A program made the position numbers and the translations under genes. A model generated the notes under the pieces. That model had not been told where the DNA came from. It searched no databases and saw only the letters and a list, made by a program, of their open reading frames with translations. Source: Candidula unifasciata (lineage: Eukaryota; Mollusca; Gastropoda; Stylommatophora; Geomitridae). From it: 64,000 bases of DNA. Of the stretch, positions 11,343 to 21,884 are shown piece after piece. Location: the NCBI GenBank assembly GCA_905116865.2, contig CAJHNH020000201.1:1-64000 (forward strand). Direction: 5' to 3'. Each line of letters opens with the position of its first letter. Position 1 is the stretch's first letter.

Positions 11343-12584
11343 TACAAAGCTGTAATAATTCACCTGTACAAACGTTGAGAAAACCGTAAATCCTGTGATA
11401 ATCACCGATCCATCTCACTGTTTTCAGTTCAGTTGCCAAACAAAATTCTTGCAAGAATTCTCCTGGATCGTCTCACAGCTTATCTCGACCAAGGTCTCCT
11501 TCCTGAAAGTCAGTGTGGTTTTAGAAAAGATCGTGGAACTGTTGATATGATTTTTGCTGCTAGACAGCTGCAAAAGAATTGTCAAGAACATAATTCGAAC
11601 ATCTTTTCCACTTTTATTGGTCTTACGCAAGCGCTTAACACAGTAAATCGAAAGAGGCTGTGGAGGATTATGAAGAAATTTGGTTTCCCACACAAGTTCT
11701 AACTCATAACTCATGAGTTATATTATCTTCACAGCACTCCGGCCACATCCATATCGGCTCAGATTCCCCTCTCAACATATTCATAAGCGTCGTGCGGTTA
11801 TTAGTGCCAGTCCTATGTTGGCTAACAAGACTTCGTGTGCGTCCGGTGTGCTTCTCATGCTTGGCTGTGCCGATCTTTGCTCCCAATTCGCGTAGTCTTA
11901 GCAGTGATGTGGACACGTTGGTTCCAAAATCCCCATAACGCCCTATGTATTAGCTACACTTCTCTACGCATGTGAAACATGTACTGTATGCCAGCGCCAA
12001 GCCAGAAATTTAAACCATTTTCACACACTCTGCTTAGAAAACGAATGCAGATCAGATGGCAAGACAAACTACCTGATACCGTAGTCCTTGAGAAAGCATT
12101 CATACCCAGCATCCACACTCTACTGATGCAGTATCAAATTCGTTGGGCTGGTCATGTGGCACGCATGTCAGATCACACGTTCCCAAATAAAAACTCTTCT
12201 ATGGTGAGCTGCAAATTGGGAAACGTTCCCCAAGACGGGCAAAAGAAACGCTTTAAGGACACCTCAAAGTCTTCACTCAAAGCATTTGGGATGAATGACA
12301 CAAACTGGGAGGCTGCCTCATAAAACCGAAATGCATGGCATGCACCTCTACACAAGGGCGCGGCTACATGTGAAGCAAACATAACAGCAAAGACTGATTA
12401 AGAAAAGGATGGACAGAAAGGCAACTGCAGGAGATGCCCTCCCTGGCACAACGCTCATTCCCTGTCCTCACTGTCCAAGAACTTTGCGGACCCGAATCGG
12501 CCTCATCAGTCATCTTCGAACGCATGCTTGGTGAAAAAAGAGTGGTCATAATCATCTTGATGGACACCATACGCACACATATAG

Positions 12585-12720
12585 ATATAGTGAACCGTTT
12601 TGGTTAGCGTGTAGAAGTTAGCATGTGGATCGAAAGGTCGTGGGTTCAGGCCGTGAAGCTGCCAGGTCGACATAGTCTTAAATAGGTCATGGCATGATGT
12701 TAAACACATTATCCAAAACA
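12585..12720 (+). mobile_element. tRNA-derived SINE (family E), partial
   Basis: An A-box-like GGTTAGCGTGTAGAAGTTAG is followed by B-box-like GGTCGTGGGTTCAGGCC and a body CTGCCAGGTCGACATAG...AAATAGGTCATGG. The same body occurs on the minus strand at 39960-40170 (CTGCCAGGTCGAGACAG...AATAGGTCA), which supports a shared family. Confidence 0.55.
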
Positions 12721-13515
12721 TGCTGATTGGTCTATAAATATAGATCTGGCTTTCTATGCCCACTACGCCTGCACACACAAGGTTTTTTTCATGTTTTATT
12801 GCTTGGTATCTTTTGAAATCAAAACTCAGTCTTGTACACTTGAACACAGGTATCAGGTAAATAATAAATACGCGCACACACAAACACACAGAGACATCAA
12901 ACAAACAGCCAAAAAACACAGGAAATGACAGCAATTGAAATAAATACATACGTGATGGCGCCACAAGGGGAGACAAAACTGAACGGTTCACCTCACAAAT
13001 ACTGGGGACAGTTATCTGCAATCGAATGCAGTTTTCTAAGGGTAAGAGATGCTGGCAATAGAGGACCAGTGTACATTGATACTTCAAACAGCTGACAAGA
13101 ACTTGAAACCTTGGTTGGTGAATGGTCAACGTCTTCAAACCTAACAGATTCCCCCCCCCCCCTCCCCCCCCCCAGAAAATCTATTGAGTGTATGTAAACG
13201 GTTATACAAATATTGGGTTGTCGTCGGAACTATAGTTTGCGTGTGAAGGCCGGAAACTTCTAGTGTAATCTAAGTAAAGGAGATGGTGTTAACAGTTCAA
13301 AAGACATGGTGTTGAGAAACATCTATCACAACATGAACAGATTATCGGGAGACGAAATCAAACATGTGGTTCCTAGATCTCGCTGGTATCAGAGCAAGCT
13401 GACGACAGCTACAGACACATTTACCTGGTCGATCTGTTGACATAAGTGAATGCGCGGCGTAGTGGGCGGATCGAATCCTTAGATTACATTGTAGAACCAT
13501 TAATGTTTCCTCTCC
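12721..13515. other. No feature recognised; poly-C tract
   Basis: A long minus-strand open frame of 210 codons (12506-13138) spans this stretch but has no domain I recognise and overlaps SINE and LINE-tail sequence, so I do not call it a gene. An interrupted C tract lies at 13151-13174. Confidence 0.4.
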
Positions 13516-14005
13516 CCCTTCTTCTTCTTCTTCTTCTTCTTCTTCTTCTTCTTCTTCTTCTTCTTCTTCTTCTTTTTTCTTTTTTTTTTTCTTCTTCTTC
13601 TTTTTCTTCTTCTTCTTTTTCTTTTTCTATTTCTTCTTCTTCTTCTTCTTCTTCTTCTTCTTCTTCTTCTTCTTCTTCTTCTTCTTCTTCTTCTTCTTCT
13701 TCTTCTTCTTCTTCTTCTTCTTCTTCTTCTTCTTCTTTTTTTTTTCTTCTTCTTCTTCTTCTTCTTCTTCTTTTTCTTTTTCTTCTTCTTCTTCTTCTTC
13801 TTCTTCTTCTTCTTTTTCTTTTTCTTTTTCTTCTTCTTCTTCTTCTTCTTCTTCTTCTTCTTCTTCTTCTTCTTCTTCTTTTTCTTCTTCTTCTTCTTCT
13901 TCTTCTTCTTCTTCTTCTTCTTCTTCTTCTTCTTCTTCTTCTTCTTCTTCTTCTTCTTCTTCTTCTTCTTCTTCTTCTTCTTCTTCTTTTTCTTCCTTGT
14001 TTTCT
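13516..14005. repeat. (TTC)n microsatellite, about 490 bp
   Basis: A near-continuous TTC/CTT tract with interspersed T-runs. Long poly-Leu, poly-Ser, poly-Glu, poly-Arg and poly-Lys open frames arise from it and are not genes. It is a polypurine:polypyrimidine tract capable in principle of triplex structure. Confidence 0.97.
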
Positions 14006-14083
14006 TCCCTCCTTTGCGTTTTTTCTCTTTCTATGTGCATCGAAACGGGATTTTTTAATCATGCAGTTACCTTTATTTCAATA

Positions 14084-16357
14084 GAATGACGGACCCACTC
14101 TAATTGATACTAACGGCGAAGACCTTGCTAGCTCCCGGACTGAGATATTCACCCAAAGACGGGGTTGGCTCTGTACATATGGAAAAAGCTTCACGGGTTG
14201 CTCGGTCTGAGAACTCATGCCGAAAGGATGAAATGCGAGGTCACGCCACACAGTAAACGTCTTCGCATAACTGCTACTCCCGTAGTAGTTACTGAGTCGT
14301 CAGGAAACGACGGGCAGAGTATACCCCAGTCACCCGGAGAGGCCCATGACGTCAATTACGGAGGCGCGATTTTGATTATTCCTGGAGAAGTGCGTTCAAA
14401 GATCAGGTTTCCACCTGAGAGCGACAAGGTGTCGTGGTGCAAGCTGGGGGGTACGCTGAGTGAGAAACTCAATTATGATTTAAAGAAAAAGTCGCTAGTT
14501 GATAAGCTTACAGGGTTTGGTAATGTAATATGCGAGCACTGTTCCCGCGAGTTTGGGACAGTCAAGAAGACGCAGCCTGGAATCAAGCCAAATAAATAAA
14601 AGCAGGAGGCAGCGGGAGATTTTGAAGTGCAGAGCAGACAAAAACGCACGCAGAAAACGGTTTAAAGCCGCTACAGGCAGCGAACGGTAGGGGCTGCACG
14701 AGGTCTGGTTGCACCTCAGAGCCAGACACAGCGCCCTCTGTCGCGCTGAGCGTTTCTGTAATAACAGACGGAGAACCAAAAGAGGGCGATGGAAATTCTT
14801 TAGGGACCCATTCCAATCTGCCCGAGGTCTATTCGAGCAACCTAAGTCTGAGATTCTTGTGGTCGGTAAAGAGGAGCTTGAGTCACATTTACGCAAGATG
14901 TACTCAGATAGGAAAAGGAATGAGATGACAACCCAGAGATCCTTAGCGACCTGAAGCGGCCTGAGTTGCCGAAGGTTTCATTTAAAGTGATACCTCCCTC
15001 TTGCTCTGAGATCAAGGAAGTTGTCAAAAGAGCTAGCGGCAAGTCCGACCCAGGTCCGAATGGTGTTCCGTACATCGTGTACAAGCGTTGTCCGAAAGTA
15101 CTACGAAAGCTTCACCGCTTGTTGAGACAAGCGTGGAGCCTAAATGACATATGTTCTGAGTGGCAACAGGCCAACGAGGTCTACATTCCCATAAGCTACT
15201 GTAGCGAGCCCTTCTCATGTTCCACGTACCGACACAGATCAACGAAATGATCGAGCAATATTTCTCTAAGTTCGCTTTACTCTTCTCTACCCTGAAGTTT
15301 ACTAGATGGACTGAGCTCCAGGTTAGGATTGCAATGAGATGTACGATCTCGCCAATACTTTTCGTTATGGTCATGCAGGTCATGTTAGACGGGGCGGCCA
15401 GCTACGGACACTGCCTTCAGATTGGGGGCCACTGGATGCCGTCACTACGTGCATCTATGCATGACACGTCTATTGATTGCACGAGGTATTCCAATGGAAC
15501 GGTATGCAATTCAAACCGCAAAAGGCGAGGAGTATGTTAATCCTGAAAGGTAAGTTGGCGGCTATCAGTTTCACGGTGGCGAGGAATCGGATCCCCACAG
15601 TTCTAGTGAAAACGAGGAAGAGCCTTGGTCGCGTTTACGATTCGAAGTTGTCTGATAGAGCAGAGGTCCCGCGAATACACGAGTCACTGGCTACAGTCCT
15701 GCTCGTGATCGAGTGTAGTAGGCTGATCGGAAAGTTTAAGGTGTGATGTCTCCAATTTGTCTACGAAGTGACAATGACGGCAGTGGAGGCAATGGAGCGA
15801 AAAATCAACACATCCATGACAAAGTGGTTATGAGCACCAACTTGTCTGACTGATGTGGCTCTCTGTATTATAAACAGACGAAGCTGGTACTCCCGTTCAA
15901 ATCAATAACCGAAGAGTTTAAAGTTAGCAAATTAAGACTCGCGATAATGTTGCGAGAGTCTTTAGACCCCACAGCCACTGCTGTCCAGCCCGCTCTAAAG
16001 ACAGGCGTGAAATGGAAGATTCATGATGCGGTCGAATCTGCCCAAGATGCAATGAAATTGAGAGAAGTGATGGGTTACACCCAAACTGACCGTCGAAGCC
16101 TAGGGCACGGGAAAGTCAGTTGGTGGCCCAAAGCCTCAGCCAAAGAGCGCCGAGACATAGTGATACAGCAGATTAGGGACACCAAAAACGATGTTCGGGT
16201 CCAAACAGCCGCACAACAGTCGCAGCAAGGTTAGTGTATCAGCCTCGAAAACGCCTTGCCACGATTACTCACATGGGGTGAGATCTGGCAAATAGCACCT
16301 CAGCGACTGAGCTTCCTCGTGCCATTTGCCTACGATGTATTACTGTCTGGTGTCAAC
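14084..16357 (+). pseudogene. R2-like retrotransposon copy alpha, decayed
   Basis: Collinear on the + strand with the intact element at 16358-19831. It includes an N-terminal finger region (about 14160-14240, first cysteines degraded: CTYGKSF), the pre-RT region (SKIRFPPES), RASGK/APGPNGV-equivalents at about 15030-15070, RT motif B (CTISPILFV at about 15344-15370) and the thumb region (GYTQTDRRSLGHG at about 16075). The coding similarity stops at LLSGVN, 16357. The motif A block around 15200 is deleted and the FMDD motif is altered to MHDT with shifts. There are multiple stops and frameshifts. It is 5'-truncated (no 5' UTR; it begins just after the TTC tract). The zinc-knuckle and endonuclease codons are missing. 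Its 3' UTR reappears at 19832, on the other side of copy beta. Confidence 0.88.
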
Positions 16358-19300
16358 AATAAGAATAAACTCACAGGGAGCAAGTACAGCGGGGATCTAC
16401 CAGTCATCAGTAGAAATTATCCTCTGTCGACACACGTTTCGGCCCACGATTCCTAAACGTATTCGGAGGTGGGCCCACCTGAGTTCATGAAGCTCAGGGC
16501 TGGTTCCCCGCTGCACAGAATTACCGGATGGTGTTATTATTTCGGCCAGAGACAAGACGACTTGGTGGTTTCGAAGGAGGTACTGTGAGATAAGAAGTCG
16601 CCGCGACAGCGTAATTAAAACAGTCCGCATGCCTGGACGACCGAGCGACAAGCTTACTTTGGTTTACCGGACACATGTTGGACTTTTATTAGCAGTTGGC
16701 AGAGGGACACTGGCAGACAATTCGGACACGATGGACTTTTCAAAGGGATGAGAAACTCTTTTCCACTAGATACCCGGACCAGCTCACCGAGGCCCGTCCC
16801 CTACGTTGTTGCGCTGCGTCCAAAGCCAGCTAGAGGCCCTTTCGGCAACCTCTCCCAGTTTTTTGAATGTTCGTTTCCGTTCATTACCGCGCAATCCTAG
16901 TTCTTTCACCACATTGTAGAGCGAAGTGGAAACGAGACCTCTCGCTCCCACTTCGACGGCAAAAACCCGTACTGTGTAAGCCTCGTTTCTCCTCAAACCG
17001 GCTGCTAAATCACTGTACTTCTCGAGCTTGTACAAATGATTCTCCTCCATACGCGACTCAAACGGGACCGTCAGCTCAATCAGGATGAGCTGCCGTTTTT
17101 GCGCAGAATGGAGAACGATGTCCGGTCGCAGGCCGGTTTTACGGATCAACTCGGGATACCGTTCATGTCCTGGCAGATCAACCGCCAGTAACCAGTCCCT
17201 CGCAGAGTCTAGCACAGATGGAGCGAATGCGTTTTGGTTGACCTTACCTTTTGGAACCTGCCCAGCCTTGAGGAAACGAATGGGGGCGATACTAGAACTG
17301 GCTCTGGCATTAGCCCTCATTCTAGCCTGGTCGACAACGGCTGCTAACTCCTTTAGCACCTTGTTGTGGCGCCAGGTATATCGGCCTTGACCTAGAGCTT
17401 TCCTGCACGCGGACAGGACGTGCTCAAGAGTTTGCTTCGATTTGCACAACGGGCAAGTCGGATCGTTGGTCGCAGACCATTTAACCATGTTAACACCGGA
17501 CGGTAATACATCGTACGCCGAACGAACGATAAAGCTCAGTCGCAGCGGGGTCATCCGCCAGATCTCACCCCATGTGAGTATTCTAGGCAATGCGCTCTCC
17601 AGGCTGACCCAATGGCCCTGCTGCGACTGCTGGGCTGCTTTCTGAACCCGAACCTCATTTTCGTTGTCCCTCACCGTTTGTATCACCATGTCTCGGCGTT
17701 CTTTGGCTGAGGCCTTTGACCACCAATTGACTTTCCCGTGCCCTAGGCCTCGACGGTCGGTTTGTGTGTAACCCATTACCTCCTTCAATTTTAGTGCGTT
17801 CTGAGCAGATTCTATCGCATCGAGGACCCTCCACTTGGTACCAGTCTTTAGAGCGGGCTGGACAGCGATGACATTTGGGTCTGACGACTCGCGCAAAAGC
17901 ATGGCGAGCCTAACTTTGCCGACTTTAAACTCTTCGGTTATCGACTTGAACGGAAGTACCAGCTTAGCCTGTTTACAATACAGAGCCACGTCGGTCTGAC
18001 AAGGCGGTGCACCAATCCACTTTCTTAAGGCTGTGTTGATTTTCTTTTCCATGGTTTCCACTGCAGTCATCGTCACCTCGTAGACTAGCAGTGGCCATAG
18101 GAGCTTCGGAATCAACATGAATTGGAGACACCATACCTTGAATTTTCCGATCAGCCTGCATCGCTCGATCGCGAGCAGGCCTGTAGCCAGTGACTCATGT
18201 ATTCGCCGGACTTCCGCTCTGTCAGTTAATTTCGAATCGTAAACGCGACCGAGGCTCTTCACCGGTTCCTCCAGAACCGTAGGGATCTTGTTCCTTGCCA
18301 CCGTAAAACTGATTGCCGCAACCTTGCCCTTATGGATTGACAGACTCCTCGACTTCTGCGGTTTAAACTGCATACCGCTCCATTGGACCACCGCGTCCAT
18401 TCTTTCCAGGATCGTGCGGGCAGACTCCTCGCTGCCCGTTATAATAGTCGTGTCATCCATAAATGCGCGCAGTGGCGGCAACCAGTGATCCCCTATTTGA
18501 AGGCCCTGTCCGTAGCCGGCCGCCCCGTCTAACATGATCTGCATTGCCATGACAAACAGTATAGGTGAGATCGTACAGCCCATAGCTCTCCCAATCTGCA
18601 ACTCAGTCCACCTCGTGGTAAACGTCGAGGTATAGAAGTGCAAAGCAAACTTGGAGAAATACTGCTCGATCATTTGACTGATCTGTGTCGGTACGTGAAA
18701 CATGCGAAGGGCTCGCCACAGTAGCCTATGGGGGACTGCCCCGTAGGCGTTGGCTAAGTCCAACCATATTACGTACAATTGTGTTCTCTCATGCTTGGCT
18801 CTCTGGATAGCCTCCCAGATCATGGTCGCGTGTTCAAGGCACCCAGGAACGCCTGGGATACCACCCTTCTGAACACTCGTATCTATGTACTTGTTAGTCA
18901 TCAGATACTGTGTGAGCCGGCGAGCCATGACTGAGAAGAATATCTTACCCTCGACATTCAACAGCGAGATTGGCCTGAATTGGGAAAGACTCTTCGAGTC
19001 CTGCTCTTTGGGAATGTAGACCCCATTTGCCTTTGACCACTCTGGACATATGTGATTGCGGATCCACGCTTGTCTCAACAAGACGTGAAGCATTTTAAGG
19101 ATTTTCGGGCAACGCTTGTAAAGAACGTACGGAACACCGTTCGGACCTGGGGCAGACTTGCCGCTGGCCTGTTTCACAACGTCCTCAACCTCAGACCAAA
19201 GGGGAGGTACCATTTTAAATGGTACCTTTGGCATCGAAGGCTTTTTGAGTCCGCTAAGGATCTCTGGATTGTCATCGAGAGGCTCTCTCCTCTTTTTATC

Positions 19301-19831
19301 CGAGTACATCTTGCGTAGATGTAGCTCTAGTTCTTCCTGACTGACAACCAGAGTCCCAGACTTCGGTTGCTCGAATAGACCTCGGGCAAACTGATACGGG
19401 TCCCTAAAGAATTTCTCTCGCTCCCTTTTGGTTCTACGTCTGTTGTTACAGAAACGCTCGGCGCGACAGAGGGCACTGTGTTTGTTCTTTAAATGCACCC
19501 ACACTTCGAACAGCCCCTCCCGTTCGCTGCCCGTAGCGGCTTTGAACCGTTTTCTGAGGGCATTCTTGTCTGCCCAACACTTCAGAATGTCCCTCTGCCT
19601 CCTGCTAGTATTCTGCTTGGCACCCGGCTGTGCCTTTACTACTGTCCCGAACTCGCGGGAGCAGTGTTCATATATTACATCACAAAATTTTGTAAGCTTG
19701 TCGCCTAGCGACTTCTTGTTTAGAGTTTGTTTAAGTACCTCACATAATGTAGCCTCCAACTTACACCACACCACCTTCTCGCTCGCAGGTGGAAACCTGA
19801 TCTTGGAACGCACTTCTTCAGAAATCATCAT
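16358..19831 (-). mobile_element. R2-like non-LTR retrotransposon copy beta (5'-truncated, intact ORF)
   Basis: A minus-strand element of about 3.47 kb. Its 3' UTR (16783-16358 in sense, about 426 nt) ends GAGTTTATTCTTATT, identical in form to the 3' ends of copies gamma (44399) and delta (48394). Similarity to gamma ends at 19831, so it lacks the 5' UTR and about 98 codons, including the N-terminal zinc finger. It lies within copy alpha in opposite orientation, between alpha's coding remnant and alpha's 3' UTR. There is no poly-A tail, as is usual for R2-group elements with a restriction-like endonuclease. Confidence 0.88.
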
Positions 19832-19864
19832 GTCTGCCGGTGTCTCTCTGCCATTTGCCAACAA
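16784..19864 (-). CDS. R2-like reverse transcriptase / restriction-like endonuclease polyprotein
   Basis: A single open frame of 1,026 residues. The first 12 or so residues come from flanking DNA (antisense of alpha's 3' UTR); native sequence starts near MISEEV. The RT motifs are RPISLLNVEGK (about 297-307), motif A WLDLANAYG with Asp369, motif B GCTISPILF (429-437) and motif C FMDD (468-471). A CCHC knuckle follows at C804, C807, H815, C820 (CX2CX7HX4C). The restriction-like endonuclease has RPD (913-915), Glu930 in IELTVPFE and downstream Lys946/949 in YKLEKY. Together these define the R2/NeSL/CRE-type class, which nicks target DNA and primes reverse transcription from the nick. The N-terminal DNA-binding finger present in copy gamma (CXCX12HX5C) is absent. 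It is antisense within the receptor intron. There is no premature stop, so catalytic domains look competent, but the truncated copy has no visible promoter. The exact clade is unresolved. Confidence 0.9.
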   Translation of the reverse strand: MLANGRETPADMMISEEVRSKIRFPPASEKVVWCKLEATLCEVLKQTLNKKSLGDKLTKFCDVIYEHCSREFGTVVKAQPGAKQNTSRRQRDILKCWADKNALRKRFKAATGSEREGLFEVWVHLKNKHSALCRAERFCNNRRRTKREREKFFRDPYQFARGLFEQPKSGTLVVSQEELELHLRKMYSDKKRREPLDDNPEILSGLKKPSMPKVPFKMVPPLWSEVEDVVKQASGKSAPGPNGVPYVLYKRCPKILKMLHVLLRQAWIRNHICPEWSKANGVYIPKEQDSKSLSQFRPISLLNVEGKIFFSVMARRLTQYLMTNKYIDTSVQKGGIPGVPGCLEHATMIWEAIQRAKHERTQLYVIWLDLANAYGAVPHRLLWRALRMFHVPTQISQMIEQYFSKFALHFYTSTFTTRWTELQIGRAMGCTISPILFVMAMQIMLDGAAGYGQGLQIGDHWLPPLRAFMDDTTIITGSEESARTILERMDAVVQWSGMQFKPQKSRSLSIHKGKVAAISFTVARNKIPTVLEEPVKSLGRVYDSKLTDRAEVRRIHESLATGLLAIERCRLIGKFKVWCLQFMLIPKLLWPLLVYEVTMTAVETMEKKINTALRKWIGAPPCQTDVALYCKQAKLVLPFKSITEEFKVGKVRLAMLLRESSDPNVIAVQPALKTGTKWRVLDAIESAQNALKLKEVMGYTQTDRRGLGHGKVNWWSKASAKERRDMVIQTVRDNENEVRVQKAAQQSQQGHWVSLESALPRILTWGEIWRMTPLRLSFIVRSAYDVLPSGVNMVKWSATNDPTCPLCKSKQTLEHVLSACRKALGQGRYTWRHNKVLKELAAVVDQARMRANARASSSIAPIRFLKAGQVPKGKVNQNAFAPSVLDSARDWLLAVDLPGHERYPELIRKTGLRPDIVLHSAQKRQLILIELTVPFESRMEENHLYKLEKYSDLAAGLRRNEAYTVRVFAVEVGARGLVSTSLYNVVKELGLRGNERKRTFKKLGEVAERASSWLWTQRNNVGDGPR

Positions 19865-20190
19865 AGACTATCATGTGTCCGATAAACCAACCGTAAGCTT
19901 GCCACTTGGTCGTCCAGGTATGCTGACTGCTCTAATTATGCTGCCGCAGCGACTATGTAAATAAACTTATAATCTCACAGTACCCGTTGCCCAGTCACCA
20001 ATTTCGTGTTGTCCCTGTCCGAGAACATCCGGTAATACGTGCAGCAGGAGCAGATCAACCCTGAGCCTCATGAACTCAGGTGGGCCTACTCTCTGAAAAT
20101 GTCTAGGAGCTGGTGGGCCGACACATTTGTCGACGAGAGATTACTTCTACTGATGATTGGGAGACTCCAGATCTGCATGCTCGCCTGTGG
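19832..20190 (+). pseudogene. 3' UTR remnant of R2-like copy alpha
   Basis: Reads in sense on + as a diverged match to the 3' UTRs of beta, gamma and delta (for example GTGTCCGATAAACCAACC...AGCTTGCC, then CTCATGAACTCAGGTGGGCC and GACGAGAGATTACTTCTACTGATGA). It therefore forms an imperfect inverted repeat with 16376-16730. It marks the far side of the beta insertion in alpha. Confidence 0.8.
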
Positions 20191-20762
20191 CGTTTCTTCT
20201 TATATCTTAACTTTAAGGAGAGTGCTGATTTGTGACATTTATAACAGCTGAAAGAAAATAGATATGTCAGTTTGAATTCAGCAAGGGAACTATAACCATT
20301 AGAGTAACAAGTCGCAGATGGAAATGATTACATTTTTTTTTTTTTTAGGTTATAATGAAGATTTGACGTAATTGATTGAATAAATGAAAGAATAAATGAA
20401 TGAATAAACTGCCATCAATTGCATTATTATACATTTGCAACGACCCCTCCTTCAGTAGCCAATAATGAATTCTTGTCCTTAGGTGATAATTTTCGTCGAG
20501 AAATTTCAGACCGCTTTTAACTGAATCAGTCCAGTGAGGTATGGGTGCTCTGTTTCTCTGCATATTCCACTTGATCTTCGCTCCACCATGTGAGCAGCTC
20601 TCTGACCAGAACAACAAACTATAGGAATTACGGTTCCACAGAAATGGAATGGAATAAAACGATATCCCCATTCGCAACATAAACATAACATAAATCTAGA
20701 CTCGATAGGGTCGTGGAGGTACATTGCACTAGCACATAAAATCTGCCATCTATTGGTCTTCC
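20191..20762. other. No feature recognised
   Basis: A/T-rich with short overlapping minus-strand open frames (20345-20769) of no recognisable family. A poly-T run is at about 20332-20346. Confidence 0.4.
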
Positions 20763-20776
20763 GCTTCATAAATTAG

Positions 20777-21003
20777 GTTAGTTGCGTATCCTTTACAGGA
20801 CCTTGCAGAACAAACCTTAGCAGCCCATAGCTGTTGTGTGGTTTCTCTAGGCAAATTCCGTCCAGTAGTTTGCCTTTGCTCACTGGGCGGTCGGCTTCTT
20901 GATACCACTGTCGAAACCAACGCAAGGCGCAGCCGGGATCGAACCCGGCAACCCGAACCCGGCATTACGCAGCGTTTGCATCGACTTAGCCACAGAGCCG
21001 ACT
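20777..21003 (-). mobile_element. tRNA-derived SINE (family A), copy 1
   Basis: The minus strand begins GTCGGCTCTGTGGCTAAGTC (A-box) and has B-box GGGTTCGATCCC. The conserved body includes AGTAGTTTGCC and CCTAGAGAAACCAC on the matching strand, and the tail is ACGCAACTAACCTAA. Imperfect 14-bp flanking duplications are GCTTCATAAATTAG (20763-20776) and GCTTGATGAATAAG (21004-21017). Confidence 0.85.
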
Positions 21004-21017
21004 GCTTGATGAATAAG

Positions 21018-21368
21018 TGTATGGTAAATTAGTTTTGTCCATTTCTTGATGTCGTCATTGAGGGTTCTTTTTAACCCTCCTTTTATAGAATACCTCCCCC
21101 CCCCCCCCAATGTTCATTGAAGCACAGTCTTTGCGATCGAATCACGCCTCACTGAGTGCCAAATCCAAGCTAGCTTGTGACATTTTACACCTGCCAAGAG
21201 AGGCTCCTGATGTCCTGCATGTGTGTATATGTGTCTCATACGCTAGAGGGAGTGGAATAAATATACCGCAGATAGCCACATTTGGTTGAATGAATTAAAT
21301 GGCACACGTTCCCACGCCTTAGTTAGGGGCAGCCACGAGGTGGGGGTGGTGGCGATTGTGTGTGTGCC

Positions 21369-21402
<34 letters not shown>

Positions 21403-21779
21403 TGTGTTTGTGTGTGGAGAAGGCAATAAAAAAAAGGGGGGGGGGGTATGAGGTGGGGTGTTATACCAAATTTATGACTTTAGGTAGTATGAACAAATTA
21501 ATACAGACCCACTGTCGGACTGTGCAGTGTAAAAAATAAATTACAGATAATGAATGACTTTCATCACAACTATTCAGGTAGAGCCCATATCATAGGGCCC
21601 AAATGTTGAACACGGGGATTGTCATCCGCAGACAACATATTTAGCTCAAGGAAACCAGACCACAGTTATAGCCCAAACTGCTCGCAGTAGGTTGGGTGTG
21701 ATTTTTTTCCCTTCCATAAATGGACGATGGACAGACCCAATATGAGAAGCAAAATTTGTGTTATATTAAAAGCACTACC
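21018..21779. other. No gene; (GT)n and poly-G tracts
   Basis: Contains a C tract (about 21097-21108), an interrupted (TG)n microsatellite at 21356-21416 and a G run at about 21436-21447. Nothing else is recognised. Confidence 0.6.
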
Positions 21780-21875
21780 ATCTGCTGTCTTCGGGAGCTC
21801 ATCCGAATGGTAGCACTTTGTGTCACCGGGTATGTATCACTGGCTGTACGGTCCTTGTGAAATTAAACATCGCCA
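21780..21875 (+). repeat. Dispersed repeat R1, copy 3
   Basis: Contains CATCCGAATGGTAGCACTTTG then TGTCACCGGGTATGTATC and a GGTCCTTGTGAAATTAAAC end, matching the R1 copies at 34340 and 60605. Confidence 0.6.
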
Positions 21876-21884
21876 TCGCCTCAT

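Larger units (their letters stand above)
9558..12534 (+). pseudogene. Decayed APE-type non-LTR retrotransposon (EN-RT-zinc finger)
   Basis: Starts with an endonuclease N-terminus (GTWNVRTLPD, about 9580-9610) and continues after a SINE with IDIGALSKTRLAGEGE and GAGYTFFWS (about 9905-9990). The RT fingers are at 10040-10335 (KILKRWLHHFN, GKGPGPDAFPAEVFK). The RT core is at 11440-11702 (NKILARILLDRL, GLLPESQCGFRKDRGT, then a degenerate catalytic region). The C-terminal region is at 12020-12330 (IRWQDKLPDT, IRWAGHVARMSDH, QKKRFKDT). The frame closes with an intact C2H2 finger (CPHC at 12463-12474, two His to 12525) and TGA at 12532-12534. Much of the endonuclease and the RT catalytic motifs are missing, and stops and frameshifts abound. 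A SINE (9655-9876) and a 1.0 kb insertion (10338-11342) interrupt it. It lies directly beside the Helitron-like end at 9555. The clade within APE-type LINEs is not assigned. Confidence 0.8.

Noticed and set aside
12506..13138. 210-codon minus-strand frame as a gene
   Set aside because: No recognisable domain; it overlaps LINE tail and SINE sequence on the other strand.
13446..14084. Long poly-Leu/Ser and poly-Arg/Glu open frames
   Set aside because: Entirely produced by the TTC microsatellite; no start context, no domain.
16376..20190. 350-bp inverted repeats as terminal inverted repeats of a large DNA transposon
   Set aside because: The arms are the 3' UTRs of two R2-like copies in opposite orientation, and the same sequence occurs as 3' UTR in gamma and delta.
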